A DNA stretch of 64,000 bases from Ashinkailepas kermadecensis. Lineage: Eukaryota > Arthropoda > Thecostraca > Neolepadidae. The stretch spans positions 1,067,501 to 1,131,500 of the forward strand of contig JAOTOM010005134.1 in assembly GCA_034440615.1 (NCBI GenBank). The letters run 5' to 3'. The notes beneath the pieces were generated by a model, which was not told the DNA's origin, did not search any database, and saw only the letters and a list, made by a program, of their open reading frames with translations. Below are positions 21,084 to 33,110 of the stretch, piece by piece. Positions within the stretch are counted from its first letter, which is position 1. Each line of letters begins with the position of its first letter. Position numbers and translations under genes: made by a program.

Positions 21084-21198
21084 AACGCACACATACACAC
21101 ACATACACAAATACACACGCACGCACGCACGCACACGCACTCGCACTCACATACGCACTCGCACACGCACTCGCACTCGCACACGCACACGCACGCGC
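21084..21198. repeat. CA/CG microsatellite
   Basis: Mixed ACAC, CACG and CTCGCA units, largely alternating purine-pyrimidine. Confidence 0.9.
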
Positions 21199-21600
21199 CA
21201 TAAATATTATACAGAGCATCAACATCCGGTGTGCAAGACAGTAGTAAGAAGTTATACTGAATTTCTAAAGCATGATTTTGAACACACTCCTTTATTGATC
21301 CTTATAATTTTAAAAATAAATGATTATTATGACTAAACTTTAGTTTTCCAGTCAGATGGGGATAAAATAATATTTTACAGTGAGATGTATGTTGCATGCA
21401 CGAAATGGAAGACACAAGCCTGTTCTTTACACTTTGTCGATTTGATTTTCAATTGCATTATTCTTTAATCGTTACGTGATTTACTTCATGTGAACGATTT
21501 CATCAGCGAATTATCAATACCTAGTGTGGTGAGCGATGAGTGTAGCACGAGTTGCTTGATTGCAAGATGCATGCAAAATTGGCGTCTGGGTGGAACTTCT
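21199..21600. other. Unassigned AT-rich DNA
   Basis: Nothing recognised. Confidence 0.3.
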
Positions 21601-21724
21601 TTCAGCACACAGGGGTCCGGTGAAGACATGTCAGAACATCGCTCACAGTGTCGGTTGCGTTGAGTTCTAGGACTTTGTCGTGCGGGAACTGATACTTAGG
21701 CTGGCCCAGCCTAAGCATCCTAGA

Positions 21725-21767
21725 AGGAGCGGCGGCATCCTCTTCGGAAGAGGATGTCGCCGCTCCT
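21725..21767. repeat. Strong 43-bp hairpin
   Basis: Two 21-nt arms (starting AGGAGCGGCG and ending CGCCGCTCCT) are separated by one base. The single mismatch forms a G-T pair. Confidence 0.85.
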
Positions 21768-21829
21768 TTTGTGGACATTTCTTCTGTTAGCCCCTGGCTG
21801 GAGCTGGCCGTGGGTCCTCCCGTGCCCAG

Positions 21830-22350
21830 TATCTGATCTGGCAGTGGCGGTAGACTGTTGACCCCCGATTTGCGCTGGCCGTGTTTACTCCCGTGCCTGT
21901 TATCTGATCTGACAGTGAAGGTAGACTGTTGACCCCCGACTGGAGCTGGCCGTGTTTCTTCCCGTGTCCAATATTTGAGTTGGCAGTGGCGGTAGACTGA
22001 GACTGTCTGGCGGTAGACTGGATGGGGCTGGCCGTGTGTCCTCTCGTGTCCAGTATTTGATCTGGCAGTGGCGGTAGACTGTCTGGCGGTAGAGTGGCTG
22101 GAGCTGGCCGTGTGCCCTCCCATGTCCAGTGTCTGACCTCGCAGTGGAGGTAGACTGCCTGGCGGTAGACTGGCTGGAGCTGGCTGCGCGTCCTCCCGTG
22201 TCCAGTATCTAACCTGGCAGTGGCGGTAGACTGTCTGGCGGTAGACTGGCTGGAGCTGGCCGTATGTCCTCTCGTGTCCAGTATTTAACCTGGCAGTGGC
22301 GGTAGACTGTCTGGCGGTAGAATGGCGACTGTCTGTCTGGCGGTACATAA
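21830..22350. repeat. Minisatellite with units of about 60-75 bp
   Basis: Units are built from CTGGAGCTGGCCGTGTGTCC, TCGTGTCCAGTATTTGA and GGCAGTGGCGGTAGACTG, with a variable number of CTGTCTGGCGGTAGACTGG inserts. The same unit reappears at 28434-28567. A - strand frame is open across it, but this is explained by the repeats. Confidence 0.85.
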
Positions 22351-22789
22351 CGTATATCACAAGAGCCCATCTCGATTCTACTGCTCACTTAAGACACTAT
22401 AAAAGTCAATTAATGAAAGTGTTACTCCATTACCTGCATTGTTAATGCAAACAGGAAGAAGTCCTTTGAGCCATATGTAATGTCCTTCACAGTGCTGCTC
22501 CATCCACCTCCAACTCCAGCCCTGACCAAACTTCAGGAGCGCATTCATCTCCAAAGCAGCCTGCGGAACAAGGTATGTATTGCAGCAAGAAAAGTATGAT
22601 TTGAATTCCATGGCATCCCTGTTGCCTAATAGTCCATCCTTGCCTATCCATGTAGGAGATGTTTGACTTTCCTCAAACTGTCTGAAGAACTTTGGAGTTG
22701 AAATCACGTGTGAGTGATGAAACAGATGAGCTATTCCTAATGCTTATGTTGGAGAATTGCATGGCACAGTAACATGCCGAATGGGAGGG
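22351..22789. other. Unassigned DNA with a short - strand ORF
   Basis: A - strand frame at 22378-22707 encodes a Trp/Cys-containing peptide with no recognised family. No splice sites were clear. Confidence 0.2.
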
Positions 22790-23800
22790 ACATTGTGGGC
22801 AGTTGTCCCCTGACAGGTTGTGGGGCCCCCAATAATCGTGTCGAGCTCCCGAAAAAAATGCGCCAGTCTCCTTAATAATCCCGTTTGGGCCACCAATAAT
22901 CGCACCGGAGTCCCGTAGAATCGCACCGGGGCGAAAAAGTCGCGCAGGGCCTTCTGAAAAGGACGCTGGGGCCTCAAAAGTTCCCACCTGGGCCCCTGAA
23001 AATCACGCTTGGAGCTCGAAAGAGTCGTGCTGGGGTTCAAGTAAATCAGGACGGAGGCCACAAACGGTCGGGCCGGGGCCCCGGAAAGTCACGCTGGGCC
23101 TAGGGGTACCAAGAATTATCGCCCGGATCCCTGAAAATCACGCTAGGGGCATGACAGGTCGCACCGGGGCTTCAAAAGTCTCATTGTGATGACCCAACAA
23201 ATGAAGCCGGGGCAACGAAAAGCAGTCCTGACATCGAAAATCACTGGGGTCCCAATAACCGCTCCAAAACCCACAAAGCGTGTTTGGCCACAAACAACGT
23301 GTCCACACAACAACACAACAACGTGTTTGGCCACAACACTAAAGCTCGAGCTAGGGTTCCCAACAAGTGACCACGGGGCCCCCAAATATCGCGTTCGGGG
23401 CTCAAAAATTCCGTCGGTAATCCCAAAATTTAGTGTCGGTAATCAAAAGCGTAGAGTTTCGCAAAAAAGCGACAGGGCCTTAAAATATCCGCTGCAGCTC
23501 GAAACAAACACACCGGGAGCGCTAAATAAAAAGCGTAACGGAGGCCCTCGAGGCACACCAGGGCCATCAGACCGCACGGGGCCTCAAAAACAGGCTGGGC
23601 CCTCAAAAAGGGAATTGATCGTAAACAAGAAACAAATAGACCGGACACTAAATAAACACATCGGCGTCTTCGAAAACGCGCCGATACCACAAAAATATAA
23701 TCGGTGTATAAAAAGGCAACAAAGCTGTAAAAAGATCCGGGTCTCAAACATGTGCCGGGCCCCTAAAAAAATTGGCTGGAGCCCTAAAACACATCCATAG
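22790..23800. repeat. 1-kb degenerate array of GGGCCC / AAAATCGC modules
   Basis: Short modules (GGGGCC or GGGCCC, then CNNAAAAATC, then GCACCG) recur about every 18-24 bp for 1 kb with strong divergence. A similar short stretch lies at 31863-31960. Long frames on both strands are by-products. Confidence 0.55.
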
Positions 23801-24554
23801 AAGAAGAAAAACGCAACGGGTAAAAAACGAACACCTAGCCAGGGTCACGGCTCGGTAGCCAATCTGGGAGCTTATTTAACCAGAGATGAGGTGCATCAAA
23901 GCTCAGTGTGTCTACGGATTTCTTAATCACGAGAAAATGTGGGAAGAATAGAACTAATACATCGAATTGAATTTTTCGATTTTTATTCCAGCGATCCGCC
24001 ATACCAGGCATTCCACATGTCAAATGTGGCACAAGACTATCATGTAACAGTAATTAGCAAAACGTGGGATGCCTAGCAGAAACCAGAGAACCGCACGTAG
24101 AGTGGCGAATGCGCCGACTGCGCAAGGCGGGTGTGCACGTGCACGAACGTTGGCGTTTTGGCGACCGGGCGTTATTAATTGGAATGCCTGATATTGCCAA
24201 ATTTTACATTTTTCAGTGATTTGTTCAGGTGCAATTTCAGCAGTGTGAGGCGACTTTTCAATGGATTCCAAAAGAAAAACCTTCAAACAGGATGGGGGGG
24301 AGTTAGGGTTGAAATCCGGTCATTCAGAAATAATGGTGGTTGATTTGGCCCCCTCCACAGGACAGTTAATTCGGTCACTAATTATTATATAACAAAAATA
24401 TAAAGAACCCTCTTTATAACAAAAATATTAGAAATCCAGGGACTTTTTAAATGAGGATCGTTGGGCACCTTCCAAGTCAGTTTGCCCGTCCCCCCCCCCC
24501 TCTCGCAAATCCTAGGTACGCCACTGCCATGGCATGACATAATTTAACCTGTTG
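23801..24554. other. Unassigned DNA
   Basis: Nothing recognised. Confidence 0.3.
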
Positions 24555-25135
24555 ATGGCTATGATCCGCCGCAATGGACGGTGTACTCTGCGGCCCAGGT
24601 CCGCCACAATGGACGATGTGCTCCGCAGCCCCGATCCGCCACAATGGACGGTGTACTCCACGGCCATGATCCGCCACAGTGGACGGTGTGCTCCGCGGCC
24701 CCGATCCGTTACAATGGACAGTGAACTCCACGGCCCTGATCCGTCACAGTGGACGGTTTGCTCCGCGACCCTGATTCACCACAGTGGATGGTGTACTCCG
24801 CGGCCCTGCTCAGCCGCAGTGGACGCTATGCTTCGCGGCCTAGTCCGTCATAGCAGGTGTCCCCCACGGCACCGGTCCACCACAGTGGACGGTATACTCT
24901 GCGACCCGGGTCTGCCACGGTTGATGATGTACTCCGCGGTCCTGGCCCGCGACAGTGGACGGTGTGCTCCGCGGCTCCGGTCCGTTAAGGTGGACCGTGT
25001 GCTCCGCGGCACCGGTCCGCCAGAATGGACGGTGTGTTTCGCGGCTCTGGTCCGCCATAGTAGTTGTGCTCCACAGCCCCAGTCCGCCACAGTGGACGGT
25101 TTGCTCTGCGACCCTGGCCCGCCACAGTGGACGTC
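24555..25135. repeat. 35-bp minisatellite, about 17 copies
   Basis: Units of 35 bp have the core CCGCCACAGTGGACGGTGTG and CTCCGCGGCC, with high variation between copies. Confidence 0.9.
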
Positions 25136-25490
25136 AGGGTCGAAAAACGGGGGTTTCCTGGATTTTTGCCATCCATAGCATTATCTTCTTCGCAAAATTA
25201 TCCTCCATGTTGTTTCCTCCACGCGTTTTCAACGTGGACGTCCGATGGTGTTGTTCGACAACGAATTGCCCTGTGGTAAAGTGCTCAAGATTCACCTGAA
25301 ACTTCAAATTGATATTCTGATGCCAAGGTTTGAAGGAAAATATCCTCTCCGTATTCCATCACTCAGAAGTTGTCCTCTCATTACCCAGGATTGCAAAGTA
25401 TAAATCCATCAAGGCTTTCCATCATCTTTCCGAGCAGTTTTGTGTACATTAGTTGTCACTTTCTCCGCATTCTACCGTTCACCTTACCAT
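25136..25490. other. Unassigned DNA
   Basis: Nothing recognised. Confidence 0.3.
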
Positions 25491-25492
25491 TA

Positions 25493-26402
25493 ACACGCGC
25501 CCTGGAGGGCCTCTGAGAATTACGCGCACCGGAGGGGGGGCGGATTCCGCCCCCCTAAGATCTCGGCTCTTAGTAAAGCTGGAGGAACGAAATTCGCAGG
25601 GTGGATGGGCACGGTAGTGAACTCTATTGTGTGCAATTTTCGTGACCCTAGGTCAATATCTTCAAGGTCAAATGAGGTCAGATTGGCAAAATTTTCCGGT
25701 TTTGCGTGGCTTGGCTTGTCATCGTTATGGATCACTGTGATTGTGTTTAAATGCTCAAAAATGGGCATCATTGATGTTTTGGACATTACTAATGATGCAA
25801 TGCAGATGCTAGACCCAATATTTGACCTCAGGTCACCTATATAGCAGCACTTTATCAGGTCAGTTACCTGTTCCAGTTACCGGAACCGGCCGCCCGCCCG
25901 ACTGCTCCGTCGGGCAGCTCCGAGCAATCGGCTTCGTGAGGAAGGGAGTGAAGTACATGAATAAAGTATGGAAACGCAATGACAAACAGTACAAATGACA
26001 ACCAGTAGTGCATTTATGGCAACATTCCAGTTGATCAAGTTTGGTTCCATTAACCTGTCATGAACTTGACCTTGGTGACCTAACATGACCTTGAAACTAT
26101 ACAGCATATCAATATGCATCAAACAAGTCCCTAGTGTTGCCTAGAACACTTCCCTTTTGTCAGTATACTGGGAGCGCATCTGCGCCGATTTTTGTGGTCT
26201 GGCGCTATAACATTTTTTGACTTTAGCGGCCCCTAACTTGAAAAATGTTCAGGCGATTTCCATTTTTCTTGCTTTAAACGACGCGCCGTTCATTTTGTAA
26301 GCAGGTACACCGAAAATCGCGTATATCGACCGGTAAAATCTGCAGTTATTTGCGAAAAACCGGAGGGGTGGGCGGATTTCGCCCCCCCTCCAGTGCGCGT
26401 GT
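25493..26402. mobile_element. 910-bp DNA transposon with ACACGCGC ends and TA target
   Basis: The ends read inward ACACGCGCCCTGGAGGG and ACACGCGCACTGGAGGG, each flanked by TA (25491-25492 and 26403-26404). Just inside each end is a second GGAGGGG-rich inverted segment. A second copy is at 39623-40516 and a shorter, more diverged one at 41734-42217. Both long copies share a short frame (MGTVVNS...DITNDAMQMLDP), but it is interrupted by frameshifts between copies, so it is probably not coding. Many AGGTCA half-sites are present. Confidence 0.8.
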
Positions 26403-26446
26403 TAATAGGTACCAATGTCACCCATGCATTAATATTTCCCAATTCG

Positions 26447-26650
26447 TCACAGCCATTGCATCTGATTGAGACGCAGCTGCTCTTGTTGTGCATTTCGAGC
26501 GATGAATATTGATGCCATTAGAAACACAAATTCTGTCAGCAGCGAGACTGACTTTACTTCTACTAGGGTAATGATTACAGGTACTAACAGCAACGCGGCC
26601 AGAAATGCCGTGGGGTGCGGAATCCTTATGGCCTTATTCGTATCCCTCGC
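26447..26650 (-). pseudogene. Possible exon with hydrophobic segments (unrecognised)
   Basis: After a plausible acceptor (GTCTTCATATAG), the - strand frame reads GARDTNKAIRIP. Two hydrophobic stretches follow (AFLAALLLVPVIITLV and SLLTEFVFLMASIFIA), then the frame stops. DNA around the first hydrophobic stretch is clearly related to 27361-27574. No known family is recognised; it may be an unannotated membrane-protein exon or part of a duplicated mobile sequence. Confidence 0.25.
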
Positions 26651-27360
26651 ACCTATATGAAGACTCCTTACGTCTGTCATGTGTTCCTACTGACCGACAT
26701 TTTGCTCCTCTTTATATTTGCCCTTCATATGCTTTATATTTGCTTTATATGATAAGGTCCGATCACACGAAGTCGGGTCATCTCGGATCATTGTTCACAC
26801 AATGTCATGGTGTACTACTTCGGGGCCTCTAAAACTGAATTAAAATTTCAGTTCACAAGGAGCAGAAGCATTCGGCATAAGACGACATTGCGGGCGCAAT
26901 GTCGCTAAGGCAGCTGACGCGCACAAAAATCCAAACTCCACACACAAGACGGCAGTGTAGAATATGCATAATACTTGACCTGACCTAACACCATTGACCT
27001 TGTCACATATTTGACAGCCGAATGTCTATATCATTCTTTCATCATGTTCTGCACGAAAAGTTTCCCCTTACTGCGATAAGAAGAAATAATTTGACCTGAC
27101 CTCCGTTTAGTAACCTTGGCCTTGATTACAATTTTGGGAAAGCAGTTATTTTATTTGATGAAAGAACAGTATGATCTGGATTTGGTGTTGCTATGCTGGA
27201 ACCACTGCGAATCTCGGCATTTTGAAGATTTTGGGAATATTATCCTCCTTGATCCGTCCCAAGTCAATTTCAAGGGGAATTATAAATCAAATTGGTGAAT
27301 GAGGTCAAGAAGGCAAATATGGTGGGGTCCAAGCACCACCAAAGGTATAGAAAACTCCGC

Positions 27361-27574
27361 ACTTAACCTTTTGGAGGGAAAGGATTACAAGTACTAACAG
27401 GGCTGCAGTAAAAATGCCCCTATTGCGACACACCTGTTGCGGGACCATTCCATTGAAAACTGCTTTGATTTCTGCCATTATTCCCACTTTCCGAAGTTTT
27501 GTACTTTTTATTTCCGACCCTAGCAAAGGAACCATTCCAGTCGACATATCCATTTCAAAGTCGTCGGATGACAC
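27361..27574 (-). pseudogene. Possible exon related to 26447-26650
   Basis: The - strand ATG at 27574 opens MSSDDFEMDMSTGMVPLLG and leads to a hydrophobic stretch, IFTAALLVLVILSLQKV. That stretch aligns with the one at 26.5 kb at both DNA and protein level. A possible donor (CAAAAG|GTTAAG) follows, but its phase does not match the acceptor of the 26.6-kb exon. The two may be alternative or decayed copies. Confidence 0.25.
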
Positions 27575-28433
27575 TTGTGGGAATCTCCTGGGCTGACCTT
27601 TTCGGACTCCTCGGCCGTGACCGGAGAGGCATGTACCCGATGTGTCCTACTCTTGCTCTTGGCTGCGCCATTGGGTACGGGTGGAGTTTTTAGATTGTTG
27701 TTTTAAAAAAAAGTAGTAGGACGATTGCGCTGATTGATGTCTATGATCCGTTGTTAATTTTAGTTTGCTTGGTGTCGTGAGTGGTGACTGACTAGGCTCG
27801 GCGATCACGATGACTACATCAATGCACATGTTTGATCAGAGGACATTGTTTTCGATTTCTATGCTTTTGTGGAGGCTGTCCCCCCTCCCCGACCCCGAAT
27901 TCGACCCACCAAAACTTTGGCTTCGCCCCTTCCTAATGTTAGGCACCAAGGAAATACCTTCACCCATCGTCATCACAGTTCAGGCCTGCTGTGCTCCGAT
28001 GCTCCATCAAGGCCGGTGTGTTTTAGCCTGCATATGGGCGCGGACATATTTTACTTAAGCCGGTGTGTGTTTGTTGGTGTGTAGGGTGAGGGGAGGGTGA
28101 CGGTAACGTTGACGATGACGTTGACGATTACGATGGACCCGAGTCCATTGTATGACTCTGTAGTCGCATGCTATGACTCAGTTTTTATGTTGACATGTAC
28201 TGTGTACTGCTCTTTTGCTTATGTGACTTCATCTGTTACTGGACGATTTTTCCCGTTGGCGAGGATGCTGAATAAACATAAACATACACATTGTCAAATA
28301 AAAAATCAGAATTATTGAGGTCTGAAAATATAGTGGGCGAAATCCGATGAGTTTTTGTTTGGGGGGGGGTCTAGTACGTTGACACTTCGCCCCCCCCCCC
28401 CCCCCAATGTTTTTCACAAATCGACACCCCTGA
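27575..28433. other. Unassigned DNA
   Basis: Nothing recognised apart from a poly(C) run near 28390. Confidence 0.3.
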
Positions 28434-28567
28434 GCTGGCCGTGTGTCCTCTCGTGTCCAGTATTTAACTTGGCAGTGGCGGTAGACTGTCTGGCGGTACA
28501 CTGGCTGGAGCTGGACGTGTGTCCTCTAGTGTGCAGTATTTAACCTGGCAGTGGCGGTACACTGTCT
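28434..28567. repeat. Second site of the 21.8-kb minisatellite
   Basis: Two units with GAGCTGGCCGTGTGTCCTCT, GTGTCCAGTATTTAAC and GGCAGTGGCGGTAGACTG match the array at 21830-22350. Confidence 0.88.
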
Positions 28568-28587
28568 GGCGATAAGAGAAGTAAAGC

Positions 28588-28981
28588 TTGGATAGGGTGC
28601 GTTCAACATGTCCGAAGTTCATAACATCCAAGTATCACAACCTCTAAAATTGACTTCATGGGGAGAGATCATAACGTCCAAAGTTCATTTACGTCCAAGA
28701 ATCATAAAGTCCAAAAATAGTTTCTCAATAGTCCGCCAGAGGAGCCGATAGAACCCCTGGCGCTGAAATCCTGTAGCTAGGTTGGATTAGGTTAGGTAGA
28801 TTTCACTGCCAGGGGTTTTACCGGTTCCTCTAGCCGACAACTTGATAACTATCTTTAGACTTTATGACCTTTGGACTTAAATTAACTTTAGAGGCTATGA
28901 GCGCTCCCTTTGAGGGCATGTTTGGAGGTTGTGGTCTTTGGATGCCATGAACGTTGGACGTTGTTAACGCACCCTATCCAA
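28588..28981. mobile_element. 394-bp fold-back element
   Basis: The ends TTGGATAGGGTGCGTT (left) and its complement (right) are followed by arms of about 190 bp that match throughout with scattered substitutions. Recurrent words are ATAACGTCCAA, CCTCTAAA and CCCCTGGC. The axis is near 28784. There is no coding capacity. A related single arm lies at 34612-34915. Confidence 0.78.
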
Positions 28982-29860
28982 TACATTTTGGACTCTCTTT
29001 CGCTTTTTGGACGTTATGATCCTTAGACGTTGTGAGCTTCCGACGTTGTGGGCTTTGGTAGCAAATGAACCTTGGATGTTATGATATGGCCCCGTAGCAA
29101 GGCCCCGTAGTGTGAAGGTGCAGCGTCGGTTGTTGCCCCTCTATTATCGTTTGGCAACCGGTGACGTCACATGGGCTTGACAATTGCTCCCTCCCGTAGG
29201 CGCTCCATCCAAACTTCCGTGTTTTCCACACTACATTTACGATCTTAAATGTCTTCAAAATTGGATAAAATCGGGTTCATTTCAAAGGTGGAATAGTCTT
29301 GTCCACGAATATGAGCATGATTTTCCCCTAACACCAGCACTTTATGCTTGGACCCACGCTGACTGCCTTCATGCCGAGCTCCGCAGGTATCCTGTGGTGC
29401 AACGGATAGTAGCAGTATGATGAGACAGGCCAACTGAAGATCACGGCTAGGAAGGAGGGGTAGGAGCAAGTAAGAGATAACTGTTGCAACATAATTCCTC
29501 CCCACTCAGGCGCCGACATTATATTTAGGCTACCGGCGGAGGTACCGATCCTAGTTGGAATGTCACGCCCTTATCACCATTACCCGAAATCGCTGCCTGG
29601 CAGACATGTGCAGATACGGAACCTGCAACATGTTTTCAGGATTGTGTTCCATTTTTCATTCATATGCGTCTAGACCAGGGGTGTTCTTTGATATATTTTT
29701 TATGGGCAAATGCCCACTCAGTGTTGGCTCTGTCCACCAATAATTTATACTTTTAACATGGGGTATCATGGAGTGTGCGTCCCATCGATTTGGGGCTTCC
29801 CATTACCTTCATGTATTTTACACTACAATAATCTTCAGAAATTAACACCCGTGATAATGC
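28982..29860. other. Unassigned DNA
   Basis: The first 100 bp continue the GACGTTATGATCC-type words of the fold-back element. The rest is unrecognised. Around 29715-29800 there is sequence similar to 11035-11130 (CACCCAATAATTTA... TGGAGTGT), a small dispersed repeat. Confidence 0.3.
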
Positions 29861-30175
<315 letters not shown>

Positions 30176-30205
30176 TGAGTAGTTTGGAAGCAGATTATTT
30201 TAGAT

Positions 30206-31562
30206 GCATGTTTCGTTGAATATGACCGCGAGTTCAGCGTTGGTGATCTTACAACTATACTACCAAATAGATGGTGTGGCAATGGGCTCACCACTAGGCC
30301 CCCTCCTTGCCGAAGCCTTCATGTCTTCAGTGGAAAACGAAGTACTGGCCGAAAATCGGGTCAGGCCATTCACCTACTGCAGATACGTCGACGACATCTT
30401 GGTCGACATTCGTGACACGAACTCACTACACCAGCTGAAACAACGACTGGAGACAATATCCGGACTGAAACTCACCACCGAAGAAGCCGCAGACAACAGG
30501 ATCAGCTTCCTAGACGTAACCATCGACGCTACGGACAGCACCTTCATCACCAGCGTCCATCACAAACCAACGGACTCAGGGAAATGCCTGAATGGGACCA
30601 GTGACTGCCCTGATCGGTGCAAGGACAGTGTTATAAAATCCTACATACACCGTGCAATTAGACACAGCTCCACATGGCATAATATGCATCAGGAACTAAA
30701 ACAAGTAAAACAAACACTGGCAAATAGCGACTCCGATATCATGCATAGACCAGCTAATACCCATTGCCGTCACAAAACACCTCGGCACAAAACAAGCCAG
30801 CACAAAAGACGGTGACACCCACCACTTGTACTATAGAAACACAATGACACCACGATACAAACAAGATGAAACGGCACTCAAAAGCATTATTCGGGAAAAC
30901 TGCAAAACCACAAAACCAGCGGACAAAATCAAACTGAGCATATACTACAGCAGCCCAACCACAGCATCACTACTGATGAAAAACAATATAGCACATGATC
31001 CATCACCACTAAAAACAAACAAACCTGATATACCACTACAATTGCACCTTAGGAGACTGCGCACTCCTACCTCACAGTGGATACATCGGGAAACCAACCA
31101 CTACACTCAGTCGAAGACTCACAATGCACCTACAAAACGGCGGGCCACTCTCTCATGCACACGAACACCACAACACAGCGCTGACAAGGAAATGACTGGT
31201 ATAAAACACTAAAATACTCGCAACCACCCACAACAAACGACGTCTTATTGCCCTTAGAGGCACTATACATCAGACACATCAATGCAGCTATCAACAAACA
31301 AATCAACGCGCGTGGAAAACTCAAACTCTACGAAGGGCAGCCCCCCCTCCCCATGTGACTTTCCCAACATACCGTCTTGAAAATGTCTTAGACTAAGACG
31401 AAACGTCGATAAAATACAGAGATAACCTATGTGTTAATTTTAACTACACAAATACACAAATACAAATACAACGAAGAGACAAGAAAAATAGCACGATCAA
31501 TTGAATCCACAAGCAAGAAGATCACCAACGCTGAACTCGCGGTCATATTTAACGAAACATGC
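30206..31562 (+). mobile_element. Penelope-like retroelement, 5'-truncated, degenerate
   Basis: The RT part (about 30256-30740) shows [20 protein letters not shown], the catalytic CRYVDDI (about 30378-30400), and LKLTTEEAADNRISFLDV, typical of Penelope-like elements. A linker frame has YYRNTMTPRYKQDE and IKLSIYYSSPTTASLLMKNN. The GIY-YIG endonuclease lies in another frame at about 31040-31340: NCTLGDCALL, GYIGKPTTTLSRRL, then EALYIRHINAAINKQ with the likely catalytic Glu. At least two frameshifts and a TGA break it. The 5' half of the RT is missing. A 45-bp sequence (30206-30250) recurs inverted at 31518-31562 with one mismatch, so the element is bounded by inverted repeats, a known layout for this class. 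Confidence 0.88.
31371..31410 (+). ncRNA. Hammerhead-like motif at the Penelope 3' end
   Basis: CTTGAAAAT is followed by a perfect hairpin (GTCTTA-GAC-TAAGAC) and GAAACGTC. This is the arrangement of a hammerhead core: a CUGANGA-like strand, stem II, then GAAA. The first strand is degenerate (CTTGAAAA rather than CTGATGA). Hammerhead ribozymes are known from pseudo-LTRs of Penelope-like elements. Cleavage activity is doubtful here. Confidence 0.4.
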
Positions 31563-31565
31563 ACA

Positions 31566-31846
<281 letters not shown>

Positions 31847-33110
31847 CGGTATGCGGTAGAAAATTAACCCGGGCTCCCAAAAAGTTAAGGAAGTGCCACG
31901 AAAAGTCACGTCGGGCACGGAAATCTCCACTAGGGCCCCAACATAGTGCATCAACTAAATAAAACATTGGGTGTTCGAAAACCTGCCAGCCATTTCGGAA
32001 GCATTTGAACAGGGGGGTTGAAATCCACGGACATCGGAACGATGGTGATAGGTTGGCTCCTTGCAGCGTAAAATTAAGTTATTACTCTACCCATCTTAGC
32101 ATAAAATAATAATTGGTACTTGTGATAAATACTGGTCGAAATTTGGCGACTATTTGTATGAATGTTGCTTGAGCCACCTCGAAATACGTTTTCCCCCGCA
32201 TGCAAATACTAGTTACGCCACTGTCCGCGCTACTGTATCTAGGATGTGTGAACGTTGAGCCTTAATCACTGAAAGTGGATTAGACCTCCATTGTAATATC
32301 CAGCCCATGAAATATAGGTGTTTCTGTTGTTGGAGAAGGAAAGGTGGTGTGAGCAGTAGGAGCAGTTCCTCCCACATCCTCAAAACACTGCAGTGGATGC
32401 ATGCTGTGGATTCCTTGGTTTTTCAAGCAAAAATTTTTAGATATCTGGATACAAAGCTTGGCTTTTCCCCTGCACCACCCTTGAAGGCCTGTCGATAGCA
32501 CTGCCCATGGGTGTATCCAAGAGTGAGGCCACAGGGTGACCAGGCTCCCTCCCTGAACTGATGAAACTTCAACTGAAATTGACCTGAAATTGAATACCTA
32601 GTGTACTGAAGCTTATAATATTGGTATGAATACACAAACATGTTTCAGCAGCCCATTTTCCACACCATTTTGGAATAAGAATAGATCACGCCTATAATTG
32701 ATGCTGTTCTCCAACATTACTACCAGATATTCCTATCAAATGCTGAACTTATTTGCTATCTCAGAAAAAAACGCATTACTTGTCATAAAAGAGGTGGCTT
32801 AATGCTATATTCATCTTTTTAGGCATCCATGACCACAGATCCTCTTCTTAATAGCATCTTTTGCACTGCAGTTGGTCCAATTTTTATCGAAAGTGCACTC
32901 AGTGTGCCTTTTCCTTCAGGGGTCATGGGTCTCTGTAAACCAGCTGATACACATAGTGCACCTCAAGTTGCTAATATTTACAGTTTAGGATGTGACCATG
33001 CAGAAAGAATGTTCCAATGAATATGCACCCCAGTAAGAAAATGGTAATGATTATACATGGTAATTCACAAAAGAATTGAATTGACAAAAACATCGTTGTT
33101 GGAAATGGGG
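31847..33110. other. Unassigned DNA
   Basis: 31863-31960 resembles the GGGCCC/AAAA modules of 22.8-23.8 kb. The rest has no recognised coding or mobile feature. Confidence 0.3.

Noticed and set aside
24552..25178. 208-codon + strand ORF and antisense ORFs
   Set aside because: They follow the 35-bp minisatellite and have no non-repeat domain.
25605..25844. Conserved 79-codon ORF shared by two TIR-element copies
   Set aside because: Similarity follows the DNA element, with frame-breaking indels between the copies; no codon-level conservation.
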